From a virus, in the IMG/VR virus record IMGVR_UViG_3300017960_000003, positions 1-57,462 of that record: a DNA stretch of 57,462 bases; one strand, given 5' to 3'. Shown here piece after piece: positions 37,706 to 46,549 of the stretch. The notes below the pieces were generated by a model. That model worked only from the letters and a program-made list of their open reading frames with translations, ran no database searches and was not told the DNA's origin. Position numbers and translations under genes: made by a program. Position 1 is the stretch's first letter, and the number at the start of each line of letters is the position of its first letter.

Positions 37706-39912
37706 CGCCAACGTCGACCCAGTTCCGCATCGAGTTGCCCAACCATCTGCGATTCATTGCGCGGATGGGGGAGGACGTTGTGTGCCTGCGTCCTGATCTC
37801 GACTGCCGGACTGACGCGATGGCGCTGGCCATTAGCTTCTCGGTCGCGGCCAGCGGTGGTGAGGCAGCTGTGTTCGTTCCGGACGGGCTGTCTCTCCGCG
37901 TCATGCTGGACGACTGGCTCGCCGCGAGTGGTCTCGGAGTTCAGCGACGTTGGACGTGCGACGCAGGCGACGCCAAGGCACACATGGTGACGCTGAAGTC
38001 AGGCGGCCGGTTGTGGCTCGTCTGCGGCGCCCGTCCTCAAGTCGATCGCATTCCCATGCGTCCGCACGTCGTTACGGGCGACGTCTGCGACCGCATAGCG
38101 ACCGATCTCGCGTCGGAATACAGGGGACGCTCGCGTCTCCTCCTCTCGGGCACGCTCGCCGACCGCGGTCACTGGTTCTACGAACTGGCGCGGAACGGCG
38201 AGTGTGCCGTCGAGACCGTGTCGCTGGACGACGTCCTCGCCGCGTACCCCGGCCTCGCGTTGGACGCAGAGCGCTACGACCCCACGCTCGCCCCGCGACG
38301 GTTGCGGCTAGAGGACGTCGTCCCTCGACCGGCACCGCAGAAGCCGTTCGGACGGTTCGCGATCAACAGGCTGCGGATCAAGTCGGACAAGCCGCCGTCA
38401 GTGCTGCATCCGAAGCAGCGCGAGATAGCTCTGAGCCAGCCAGGCGTCACGCCGATCGTTCCGTTCTACGTCTCGGCGCTTCAGCGTCGCTACATGGCGA
38501 TGAAGCGGCTCGCTGTCATGAAGGGCCGCAAGCCGTGGTACCTGCTGCTCAAGTATCGTCGCGGTGGTTTCACGACGCTCGAGCAGGGGCTCAGCTATCG
38601 CATGTGCGTCACGTCGGCCCGCTCAGAGGTCGCGACGCTGGCGCATCACAAGGACCCGACTCAGCGTATCTTCCGCATTGCGCGGCTCATGGCCGAACAG
38701 GACCCGGCGGGCACGAAGCTCATTGGTGACTCCAAGTCCGCTCTTGAGTTCGCAAACGGTTCGTCCTTCTTCATCGGGACCGCTGGCGGCTCTGGCTTCG
38801 CGCGAGGTGACACGCTGCGTCGCGTCCACGGGTCAGAGATCGCGAAGTGGTGCCGAGGCCCACGGCAAGAGACTCAGGTTGAGGACCTGCTCGCTGGCAT
38901 ACTCGGAGCTGCGAGCTACGGCGAGGTGGTCCTCGAGACGACGGCCGCGGGACGTGAGCACTTCTGTCGCATGTACCAGGAAGCGAAGCGAGGCGAGAAC
39001 GAGTTCACGCCGCTCTTCCTCAGGTGGTTCGACGATCCGATGAACCGCGCGTTGCCTGGCACGTACTCAGAGGAAGAGCTGCTCGACACGCTCAGCGCTC
39101 GCGAGAAGGACTTGATGGAGCGGTTCGGTCTCGACCTTGCGCAGATCGCCTTCCGTCGCGAGAAGGTCCGCGTTTACAAGCGGCTCTTTCCGCAGGAGAT
39201 GCCAGAGGACGACGAGACCTGCTTCATCACGTCGGGCGTCTGCTGGTTCGACACGGACATGCTGCTCACCATCGCCGAGTCTCTTCCCGAAGAGGAAGGG
39301 ACGTGGTCGCACCTACCCGGCGGTTACGAGGTCCGATGGAAGGAGCCAGAGGTCGGCCGCGAGTACGTAGCCGGATGCGATACGAGTGAGGGACTGCCAG
39401 GGTGTGACAACTCTGGCTTGGGGGTCCTCGACAAGAGGACGGGGGAGCAGGTCGCGGCCATCCACGGGCTCTTCGCGCCACGCGTTCTAGCGGGGCACGC
39501 GGTCCGCGTCTGCCGCGACTACAACGACGCATTGCTCGGAGTCGAGCGCGAGAACCACGGACACGCGGTCATCATGCGCGTCATGGATCTCGGATACAGG
39601 AAGCCGCACTTCCGTGGTGGCCCGCTCTACTACTTCGATCGCAGGAAAGATGTGAAGAAGGCGAGAGCTGGCTGGACCACGAACGCACAGACGCGACCGG
39701 TCATGCTCGAGGACCTCGCTGAGGACATCGAGGAAGGCGGTCAGATCGTTCACGACAAGCAGTTCATCGAGGAAGCTCTGAGCTTCCGGCTTCAGCCGAG
39801 CGGGAAGTTCGAAGCGGACCCCGGGGCGAAGGACGATGCGGTGATGAAGTGGGCGATCGCAGGACAAATGAGGCGCATGCGTAGGCGCAAGCCGAGGATC
39901 ACCGTCGGCTAG
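37702..39912 (+). CDS. terL: Terminase large subunit with extra N-terminal ATPase-like domain
   Basis: About 736 residues. From ~270 on it is a standard large terminase: Walker-A-like LLKYRRGGFTTLEQ (~283), Walker-B-like RRVHGSEIAKW, coupling motif VVLETTAAG, then an RNase H-type nuclease with GCDTSEGLPGCDNSG (~558), LLGVERENHGH and GAKDDAVMKWA (~711). It translocates and cuts DNA during packaging. The first ~200 residues are extra and themselves resemble a decayed terminase ATPase (RTDAMALAISFSVA, AAVFVPDG, RSRLLLSGTLADRGHWFYEL). GTG 37702 overlaps the previous stop; GTG 37666 is an alternative start. Confidence 0.9.
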   Translation: MTPTSTQFRIELPNHLRFIARMGEDVVCLRPDLDCRTDAMALAISFSVAASGGEAAVFVPDGLSLRVMLDDWLAASGLGVQRRWTCDAGDAKAHMVTLKSGGRLWLVCGARPQVDRIPMRPHVVTGDVCDRIATDLASEYRGRSRLLLSGTLADRGHWFYELARNGECAVETVSLDDVLAAYPGLALDAERYDPTLAPRRLRLEDVVPRPAPQKPFGRFAINRLRIKSDKPPSVLHPKQREIALSQPGVTPIVPFYVSALQRRYMAMKRLAVMKGRKPWYLLLKYRRGGFTTLEQGLSYRMCVTSARSEVATLAHHKDPTQRIFRIARLMAEQDPAGTKLIGDSKSALEFANGSSFFIGTAGGSGFARGDTLRRVHGSEIAKWCRGPRQETQVEDLLAGILGAASYGEVVLETTAAGREHFCRMYQEAKRGENEFTPLFLRWFDDPMNRALPGTYSEEELLDTLSAREKDLMERFGLDLAQIAFRREKVRVYKRLFPQEMPEDDETCFITSGVCWFDTDMLLTIAESLPEEEGTWSHLPGGYEVRWKEPEVGREYVAGCDTSEGLPGCDNSGLGVLDKRTGEQVAAIHGLFAPRVLAGHAVRVCRDYNDALLGVERENHGHAVIMRVMDLGYRKPHFRGGPLYYFDRRKDVKKARAGWTTNAQTRPVMLEDLAEDIEEGGQIVHDKQFIEEALSFRLQPSGKFEADPGAKDDAVMKWAIAGQMRRMRRRKPRITVG

Positions 39913-39953
39913 AGCACGGTGACAGCGAGGCCCACGACTCGGGGGAGCATCGC

Positions 39954-40343
39954 ATGGGCCAAGACCAGACGAAAGCAGCAGCGGAGGGACTCGCCTTGAG
40001 CGTCGCCCAGAGAATCTTCGTGATCGCGCTTGGGTGCATCGTTACGCTGGGTCTCACGTTCATCTGGACGAGCGTAACGGGTTCGAGCGCCGATGTGCGC
40101 AAAGAGCTGAAGGCGAGCATGGAGTCGATGAGCACGCAGCTCGACGAGCAGGGCGAAGCGCTGGCCGAGGTGAAGGCGGAGAACAAGCTGCTGCGGCAGG
40201 AGATCGGACACTTGCGTGAGATCATCCAGCAAGGCATGGACGATCGCTATCGCGCGTCCGACGCTCGACGCGACTTTGAGTTGCGCGATCTGAAGATCGA
40301 GGCGCTCAAGCGCCGCGTCGAGAAGCTCGAAGAGAAGAAGTGA
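39954..40343 (+). CDS. Membrane protein with coiled coil (candidate inner-membrane spanin or holin-like)
   Basis: 129 residues from ATG 39954 after GGGGGAGCATCGC. Residues ~20-42 (IFVIALGCIVTLGLTFIW) form one membrane helix. From ~50 to the end the protein is a coiled coil (LDEQGEALAEVKAENKLLRQ, then LRDLKIEALKRRVEKLEEKK). An N-terminal anchor plus coiled coil is the layout of inner-membrane spanins (Rz-like), and a lipoprotein gene lies two genes downstream. A tail- or head-linked membrane role is an alternative. Confidence 0.55.
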   Translation: MGQDQTKAAAEGLALSVAQRIFVIALGCIVTLGLTFIWTSVTGSSADVRKELKASMESMSTQLDEQGEALAEVKAENKLLRQEIGHLREIIQQGMDDRYRASDARRDFELRDLKIEALKRRVEKLEEKK

Positions 40344-40498
40344 TGGGATACATACGAGACATCGCAGGCTCCGACGAGTCGACGACCGCTGTGGTCGAGG
40401 CCGCGGAAACGACCAAGGACCCCGAGCAGAAGCCGCGCGGCATGCGGCCGATCTTCGGTGACGTCGAGACACTGCTCGACGTCTTCGGTCTCGAGTAG
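40343..40498 (+). CDS. 51-residue acidic protein of unknown function
   Basis: ATG 40343 overlaps the stop of the preceding gene by one base. The product MGYIRDIAGSDESTTAVVEA continues to IFGDVETLLDVFGLE. It is acidic and probably partly disordered, with a short amphipathic C-terminal helix. It lies between the membrane coiled-coil gene and the lipoprotein gene. Confidence 0.5.
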   Translation: MGYIRDIAGSDESTTAVVEAAETTKDPEQKPRGMRPIFGDVETLLDVFGLE

Positions 40499-40512
40499 GG
40501 GAGGAGGAACGC

Positions 40513-41175
40513 ATGCGTCTCATCGTTGTGATGATCATGGCGCTGGTCCTCGTGGGCTGCGCGTCCACGATGCCCGCGCCGGGTGCGTACCCGGACACGG
40601 CCGTCAAGGGCCCGGAGTCGGGCAAGGCGTCCAGCGACATCGGCACGAACGACATGCCCGTCGCGGGCGGCTACAACGGAGCGGCCGGCAGGCAGAAGAA
40701 CGTCGCGATGAGCAACAAGGTCTCGCCTCAGCGTCAGAACACCGGGACCGGCTCACTCGTGACGGCGTTCATCCAGGGCGCGACGCCGCAGCAAGAGCAG
40801 GCGGCGCACGGCAGACTCATGGCGATGCTCGAGAGTGACGAAGAGATCGCCATGATCCGCAAGGAGATGAAGTGGCTGATGGACGCCGAGGAGTACAGCC
40901 CCGACTGGCAGACTCGAGCTGATGCGCTCAAGCTCCAGTATCGCGAGGCGCGAGATCGGCTGGTCGCCATGTTCGAGACAACGTCGGGGCTCTCGGGTCG
41001 CATCGACCTGGGTAAGCTCCGAGTCCTGGTGAACGTCGGTATCATCTCGGGCAATGTGGGCCACACCGAGCGAGAACCCTCGGCTGATGAGATGGCCGCG
41101 CTGAAGGCTATCGTACCCGAGCTCGTGAAGGCCGCCGCGCTGGTGGCTGAGGACGACGACGAGGACGATCAGTAG
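40513..41175 (+). CDS. Predicted lipoprotein (candidate outer-membrane spanin)
   Basis: 220 residues from ATG 40513 after GGGGAGGAGGAACGC. MRLIVVMIMALVLVGCAS is a textbook lipoprotein signal peptide with lipobox LVGC, the modified Cys being residue 16. The mature N-terminus is Pro/Gly-rich and disordered; residues ~85-200 are helical; the end is acidic (EDDDEDDQ). It is long for an Rz1-like spanin, so the lysis role is uncertain, but lipid anchoring in the outer membrane is well supported if the host is Gram-negative. Confidence 0.65.
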   Translation: MRLIVVMIMALVLVGCASTMPAPGAYPDTAVKGPESGKASSDIGTNDMPVAGGYNGAAGRQKNVAMSNKVSPQRQNTGTGSLVTAFIQGATPQQEQAAHGRLMAMLESDEEIAMIRKEMKWLMDAEEYSPDWQTRADALKLQYREARDRLVAMFETTSGLSGRIDLGKLRVLVNVGIISGNVGHTEREPSADEMAALKAIVPELVKAAALVAEDDDEDDQ

Positions 41176-41184
41176 GAGCAAGGG

Positions 41185-43458
41185 ATGAAGAAGCAGGCAG
41201 TGATGGGTCGCGTCAAGAGTCGCAGAAGCGTGCGGCGGAAGAGCTCGATGGTCCGGGGTCTCCAGTCGTGGTATGCGAGCTTGGCGAACACTCGCCTGAC
41301 TCCCTTGCTCAGAGCACAGGACCCGTTCAACAACCACGCCTGGGTTATGGCGGCGGCGGTCACGACGGCCGTCGTCGCCTCACAGGCGCCGTTCACGGTC
41401 TTCCGCGAGACGCCTGATGAGATCAACAGGCGTCGGGCGAAAGCTCGCGGCGGCTTCCGGCTGCGTCGTGGATCCATGCGCACGATGGTCCAGCGCGTCA
41501 TCCAGCGCAGCGCCGAGCACCGCTTTCTGAAGGCGAGCCTCGGTCTCGAGCCGGACTACGATCACGCGCTCTCGCGTCTGCTCGCGCACCCCAACCCGCA
41601 CCAGCATGGGTCGCAGCTCTTTCAGATGACCGAGCTCTGGCTCTCCGTTCGCGGCGAGTGCTTCTGGGTCCTCGAGAAGGACAACGGCGAGCCGATGCTT
41701 CCGGGCGATGTCCCGGACCGCATCTGGCCGCTGAGTCCCGATCTCTTCAAGCCGATCCTGAGCGACGGCGGTTTCGGCGAGCTCGTGGGCTGGGAGATGA
41801 GCAGCGCGTACTACATGCCGCATCGTCTCAAGGGCATCAAGGTCCCGCTGCCGCTGGGCGACGTGGTCCAGTTCAAGTACCCGAATCCCGACGATCCGCT
41901 GCGCGGCCTGTCGCGTCTCGGCGCTGTCGCACTCGGCATCGAGATCGACATGCTGGCGAAGGCGCATAACCGGGCGGTCATCGAGAACGGTGGCGACCCG
42001 GGCGGCGTGCTGATGTACGACGAGATGATGGAAGAGGAGGAAGAGAAGGAGTTCATGTCGAAGTGGAACTCCATGTACGGCGGGCCTGAGAACGCCCGTC
42101 GCACGGCTCTTCTCTCCGGCGGGTTCAAGTACGCGAGCATCGCACTGAGCCCGAAGGATATGCAGTTCCTCGAGCAGCAGAAGTGGGACCGCGAAGAGGT
42201 GCTCGCCGTGATGGGCGTTCCTCGCTCGGTCCTCGGCGTCCCGGACCAGAACTACGCAACGCAGCTCGGACAGGACGCGAACTTCTGGGACAAGACGCTG
42301 CTGCCGCTGATGAAGCTCGAAGAGACGACGCTCGACGCAACGCTCTTCCACAACGAGACGGACGACGTCGTCGGCATGCACGACGTTCGCGACGTGGAAG
42401 CGCTGCGCGTGGGCATCTCGGAGAAGACCAAGACCGCGCTGGACTTGACGGACCAGCGACTCCACATGCCGCCTCGCGTCGCGTACGACATCGTGGGCCT
42501 CAGCGTTCCGGAGTACGAGAACGACGATGTCTCGATCTGGACCCCCGCGGACGAGACGGTGACGGACCAGCCAGAGCAGAGTGCCGCTGCTGCTACCATG
42601 ACGACGTCACTCGACACCCCTGAAGATCGCGTCGTGGGAGCTGGCGACTCACTCGAGCTGATCCGTCACCGACTCGCCCGCGCCAAGGCCAGGCGATGGG
42701 AGGAGTTCGCGGTCGTTCAAGAGACGGCCGAGGACGACCTCAGCACCCGGTGGCGTTCGTGGAACAGCGAGGAGAAGCGCGTTGTCCTCGCGGCCTTCGA
42801 CGAAGCGAACAAGGCCAAGCAGATTCGCGCGCTGCTCAAGGAAGGCGACGGCAATCTCAGCGCGTTCCTTCCGACGGAGCAGGAAACGTCTCAGCGGTTG
42901 CGCCCGAAGGTGAGGCCGTTCTACGACGCGACGCTCGGCAAGACGTACGAGTTCACCATCGAGGAACTCGGAGTCCCGGTGTTCGCGCCGGACGACGCGC
43001 TCATCGTGGACGTCCTCGAGAAGCGCGAGGCGCTGTTCGCGGGCAACACGTCTGCGTCGCTGCGCAAGCGGATCTCCGCGCAGGTGGAAGCGTGGGCGCA
43101 GACCGGTGACAACATCAGTGAGCTGCGCAAGCGCGTCGCGTCGGTGTTCAACGTCAACGCGTCGTCGGCCAAGACTCTGAGCGTGGCGCGGACCGAGGCG
43201 GGCGGGTACATGAACGCGACCCGTGACGCCATGTTCGGCGCGCAGGGCGTGCTCAGGGAGGCGTGGTCCACAGCGGGTGACGAGCACGAGCGCGATACGC
43301 ATCACACGTACGGGCTGGCCGAGCCGCAGGATCGCGAGTTCAACTATCTCTCGCTCGGTCCGAACACGGGCAAGGGTACGCTGGCCTTCCCTGGCGACTC
43401 ACGCTGCACGGAGCTCGCCGAGATCATGAACTGCCGGTGCTTGAAGGTCCCGGCTTAG
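41185..43458 (+). CDS. Portal protein fused to Mu gpF-like head protein
   Basis: 757 residues from ATG 41185 after AGGAGCAAGGG. Residues ~30-430 are an HK97-type portal: HAWVMAAAVTTAVVASQAPF, LYQMTE-type loop (LFQMTELWLSVRGECFWVLE), and VMGVPRSVLGVPDQNYATQ near the wing helix. The C-terminal ~250 residues form a MuF/SPP1 gp7 domain ending in LSVARTEAGGYMNATRDAM, WSTAGDEHERDTH and MNCRCLKVP. The portal is the dodecameric DNA gate, and MuF-type proteins join it inside the procapsid. Here both are one chain. Confidence 0.88.
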   Translation: MKKQAVMGRVKSRRSVRRKSSMVRGLQSWYASLANTRLTPLLRAQDPFNNHAWVMAAAVTTAVVASQAPFTVFRETPDEINRRRAKARGGFRLRRGSMRTMVQRVIQRSAEHRFLKASLGLEPDYDHALSRLLAHPNPHQHGSQLFQMTELWLSVRGECFWVLEKDNGEPMLPGDVPDRIWPLSPDLFKPILSDGGFGELVGWEMSSAYYMPHRLKGIKVPLPLGDVVQFKYPNPDDPLRGLSRLGAVALGIEIDMLAKAHNRAVIENGGDPGGVLMYDEMMEEEEEKEFMSKWNSMYGGPENARRTALLSGGFKYASIALSPKDMQFLEQQKWDREEVLAVMGVPRSVLGVPDQNYATQLGQDANFWDKTLLPLMKLEETTLDATLFHNETDDVVGMHDVRDVEALRVGISEKTKTALDLTDQRLHMPPRVAYDIVGLSVPEYENDDVSIWTPADETVTDQPEQSAAAATMTTSLDTPEDRVVGAGDSLELIRHRLARAKARRWEEFAVVQETAEDDLSTRWRSWNSEEKRVVLAAFDEANKAKQIRALLKEGDGNLSAFLPTEQETSQRLRPKVRPFYDATLGKTYEFTIEELGVPVFAPDDALIVDVLEKREALFAGNTSASLRKRISAQVEAWAQTGDNISELRKRVASVFNVNASSAKTLSVARTEAGGYMNATRDAMFGAQGVLREAWSTAGDEHERDTHHTYGLAEPQDREFNYLSLGPNTGKGTLAFPGDSRCTELAEIMNCRCLKVPA

Positions 43459-43466
43459 GAGGAAGC

Positions 43467-44630
43467 ATGAGACTGATCGAGGACCAGGACGAGCTCGTCG
43501 CTCGACTGCGTGAGCTCGAGGAGCTGGCGGGTCCGGGCCACGTGCGCCTCCACGGTCGCACAGAGTCGGGCCACGCGCTTCTGCGCAAGACCGTGGGGCG
43601 CATCGACAAGGCGCCGAAGGTGCCGAGTGCGAAGGCGCTTCAGAAGCTCGCCGAGGCGCTGGGCATCCAGTGGACCGAGGGACTCGAGGAGCGCGTCCTT
43701 CCGTACTGGGCGTCGGACGAGCGCGTCGACGGCGACGGCGACATCATCCGGCAGGTCTGGCACTTCAACGAGTTCGCCAAGAACTCGCCGCTGATGTACT
43801 CGCACGACTGGTTCTCGCCGCCCATCGGGCGCGCGCTCCAGTGGAAGGTCGTCGGCCGCAAGGAGGACGACTACAAGGGCAAGGCGCTGTGGCTCCTCGA
43901 GCTCTTCGCAACGCAGGAGCAGAGCGCGTTCGCTGACAGTGTGTTCCGTCTCGTCCAGGCGGGGCTGCTCGTGAGCGGGTCGGTCGGGTTCTATGCGACG
44001 CAGGTTTCGGACCCGGACGACGCCGAGCGCGAGAAGCTCGGTCTCGGGCGGTACGGACTGATCTTCGAGGAGAACCATCTCCTCGAGTTCTCGACGTGTC
44101 CGATTCCGTGCAACGCCGGGGCGCATGTCGCTCGTGCGCTCACCGGCGCGAAGGGGGTGATCAAGCCGTCGGACGTCACCGTCCTCCGCGAGTCGTGGCG
44201 GTCCACGTTCACGCGAGGTCCGGGTGACGCCGAGCGCTGGGTCGAGATCGAGAGAGGCATCGTCGCTCTCGCTCGTGCGCTGTGGCCGCAGGAGGACTTC
44301 CGAGTTCACGACGAGCTCGACGTCCCGATGCTCACGACGCTCAGCTTCTCCCCGGAGCCCGAGGATGACTCGGAGCCCGAGATCGAGGAGGTGGAACCCG
44401 CCGAGCTGGATCCCGAAGTTGCCGTGCGTCTCGACGCGCTCGAGGAGCGCTTCGAAGAACAGATCAGCATCCTCAACGACATTCGCTCGGGTGTCGAGCG
44501 GATCGAGAGATCGTCCAGGTCGGTGTCTTCCGACGCGGGCGACCACGAGGGAGGCGAGACCAGCGAGGCGCTGCGGCGCGCGATGGACGACCTCTCGAAG
44601 CGCATTGGTGAACCGGTCACCGAGCGCTAG
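43467..44630 (+). CDS. HK97-type prohead maturation protease with acidic coiled-coil tail
   Basis: 387 residues from ATG 43467, which follows TAGGAGGAAGC; an upstream ATG at 43437 overlaps the portal gene. The serine protease core shows MYSHDWFSPPIG (His ~112), LLVSGSVGFYA (Ser ~172) and LLEFSTCPIPCN, the usual end of the fold. The C-terminal ~120 residues are very acidic (SPEPEDDSEPEIEEVEPAEL) then coiled coil, and may act as built-in scaffold. It would cleave the capsid delta domain during maturation. Confidence 0.82.
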   Translation: MRLIEDQDELVARLRELEELAGPGHVRLHGRTESGHALLRKTVGRIDKAPKVPSAKALQKLAEALGIQWTEGLEERVLPYWASDERVDGDGDIIRQVWHFNEFAKNSPLMYSHDWFSPPIGRALQWKVVGRKEDDYKGKALWLLELFATQEQSAFADSVFRLVQAGLLVSGSVGFYATQVSDPDDAEREKLGLGRYGLIFEENHLLEFSTCPIPCNAGAHVARALTGAKGVIKPSDVTVLRESWRSTFTRGPGDAERWVEIERGIVALARALWPQEDFRVHDELDVPMLTTLSFSPEPEDDSEPEIEEVEPAELDPEVAVRLDALEERFEEQISILNDIRSGVERIERSSRSVSSDAGDHEGGETSEALRRAMDDLSKRIGEPVTER

Positions 44631-44665
44631 TCACAGAGCATCTCACTCACAAGGAGAACATTGAG

Positions 44666-46057
44666 ATGAGCGGAAACGCACCCACGACCCTCGAGGAGCA
44701 GGTCGCCACCGTCGTCCAGCGGGTGAACGGTCTTCTCGACGGCGACGAGTCGCTGAGCGCGACGCAGGAGAAGCTCAAGGCGCTGAAGGAGTCCGTCGAT
44801 GGACTCGAGGCGCTCAACATCGCCGGCGTCGTCGAGGAGATCGAGAAGCTCCGCGCCGCCCAGGAGCTGCTCGTCAAGCAGATCCGGACCAGCCGCAAGG
44901 GCGTCTACGTCCCGGGCGTCGAGGAGGAGGACTTCTCGGTCGTCAAGGCGATGATCGGCGTTCGCACCGGCCGGTGGAAGGACGCCGGCAAGGAGAAGGA
45001 GATCATGCTCGAGGCGGCCCGCATGAAGGCGGGTCAGACCTCCGGTGACGACGAGGCCGGCGGCTTCTTCATCCCGGACCAGGTGATCCCCGAGGTCATC
45101 GGCGCGATCTACACCCGCTCGGCGTTCATCGCGCTGGACGGGAACGGCGACACCCGCGTGAGCGTCCTCGAGGGCCTCACCGGCGGGACCGTCAAGATCC
45201 CGAAGTTCGACGGCGGCCTCATCGCGTACTGGATCGGCGAGGAAGACGCCTACGCCGCCAGCGTCGCGGACGTGGGCGACGTCACCATGACGCCGAAGAA
45301 GCTCGGCGTTCTGGTCCGCCTCACCGACTCGATGGTCAAGCTCCAGGGCTACGGCTTCGAGCGGATGATCCGGAACGAGATGGCCACCGCGTGCGCCAAG
45401 AAGCTCGACTTCACGGTGATGTACGGGCGCGGTGGCGACAACATGCCACGCGGCATCGCCCACATGCGGGACATCAAGATCTTCTCGAACGAGCAGAAGA
45501 CCGTGTACACCCGCGACCAGGTCGAGGCCGCCTCGTCGCCGCTCGGCGACTGGGACGGCGCCGAGCTCACGTTCGACACCCTCAGCGAGATGGAGCTCGC
45601 GCTCGAGGAGGACGACATCACGCTCGACTCCACGCACGCGTGGATCACCTCGCCGCGGGGCATCAACTACCTCAAGCGTCTGCGCATCCCGAACTTCTCG
45701 GGCGACACCGAGGGGCAGTACCTCGTCGGCGTGCCGTACCTCAGCGACACCAAGCTGCAGGACGTCGTCGGCCACCCGTTCGGCAAGTCGACGCAGATCC
45801 CCAGCGACAACGTCCCGGGCGAGACCATCAACGGCGCCACCGACTCGACGACCGAGAAGTACACGGACGTCGTCGGCGGCAACCTGGGCAACGTCGTGGT
45901 CGGCCGCTGGGCCGGCATCGAGGTGGACGACGACGGCGGCAAGGGCCCCGGGTTCCTCCGCGACCACCTCTACATCAAGCTGAAGATCTACGCGGACGTT
46001 CAGGCGCGGCAGCAGCGCGGTCTGATCCTCTGCCCCGACGCGCAGTGCCGCGCCTAG
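44666..46057 (+). CDS. HK97-fold major capsid protein
   Basis: 463 residues from ATG 44666 after AAGGAGAACATTGAG. Residues ~1-95 are a helical coiled-coil delta domain (ESLSATQEKLKALKESVDGL), probably removed by the upstream protease. The mature part has the HK97 pattern: GGFFIPDQVIPEVIGAI, KLGVLVRLTDSMVK, FERMIRNEMATACAKKLDF and YGRGGDNMPRGI. Codon use is strongly GC-biased and regular, as expected for the most expressed gene. Confidence 0.9.
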   Translation: MSGNAPTTLEEQVATVVQRVNGLLDGDESLSATQEKLKALKESVDGLEALNIAGVVEEIEKLRAAQELLVKQIRTSRKGVYVPGVEEEDFSVVKAMIGVRTGRWKDAGKEKEIMLEAARMKAGQTSGDDEAGGFFIPDQVIPEVIGAIYTRSAFIALDGNGDTRVSVLEGLTGGTVKIPKFDGGLIAYWIGEEDAYAASVADVGDVTMTPKKLGVLVRLTDSMVKLQGYGFERMIRNEMATACAKKLDFTVMYGRGGDNMPRGIAHMRDIKIFSNEQKTVYTRDQVEAASSPLGDWDGAELTFDTLSEMELALEEDDITLDSTHAWITSPRGINYLKRLRIPNFSGDTEGQYLVGVPYLSDTKLQDVVGHPFGKSTQIPSDNVPGETINGATDSTTEKYTDVVGGNLGNVVVGRWAGIEVDDDGGKGPGFLRDHLYIKLKIYADVQARQQRGLILCPDAQCRA

Positions 46058-46075
46058 GTGAGCGCGTAGCTCACT
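46057..46075 (+). terminator. Short hairpin after major capsid gene
   Basis: GTGAGC (46058-46063), loop GCGTA, GCTCAC (46069-46074). No T-run follows, so it more likely stabilises or modulates capsid mRNA than terminates. Confidence 0.35.
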
Positions 46076-46113
46076 CAGGTTGAACCGCAACTCAAAGTTC
46101 AGGAGGAACGCCA

Positions 46114-46518
46114 GTGACGATCGCGAAGAACGCCCTTCAGATCGGAAAGGAGAAGGGCCTCCCCTCCGACGCCGTCCCCGTCAGCGGCATGACGGCCTCG
46201 GACATCACCGGCACGACCGCCGTCGCGGCTCTCGCTCCGAGCGCGAGCACGAAGGCGCTGTACGTGACGGACATTCTCGTTCACAACAAGACGATCGCCG
46301 AGGACCCGGTCATCACGATCCAGTCCAACGCGTCCACCCCGGTCCCCATTCTTCAGTGCCTGCCGTCCACGGCGGGCGCCGGGAATGGGCACTTCTCGGC
46401 GAAGTTCGACCCGCCGGTGAAGGTGGCCACGGGCAAGAGCGTCATGGGAGTCGCGGCCTCGGCGGTCGGCGATTGCCGCGTGACGGTCAACGGGTACGAG
46501 GGCACGCCGGGCGTCTAG
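46114..46518 (+). CDS. Head-region protein, possible capsid decoration
   Basis: 134 residues, GTG start after CAGGAGGAACGCCA. Beta-rich with low charge (KALYVTDILVHNKTIAED, ITIQSNASTPVPILQCLPS) and a C-terminal SAVGDCRVTVNGYEG. Small beta proteins directly after the capsid gene are often decoration or head-stabilising proteins. Function by position only. Confidence 0.6.
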   Translation: MTIAKNALQIGKEKGLPSDAVPVSGMTASDITGTTAVAALAPSASTKALYVTDILVHNKTIAEDPVITIQSNASTPVPILQCLPSTAGAGNGHFSAKFDPPVKVATGKSVMGVAASAVGDCRVTVNGYEGTPGV

Positions 46519-46549
46519 CTCGGGACCTCCCAACTCCAAGGAGACCACA

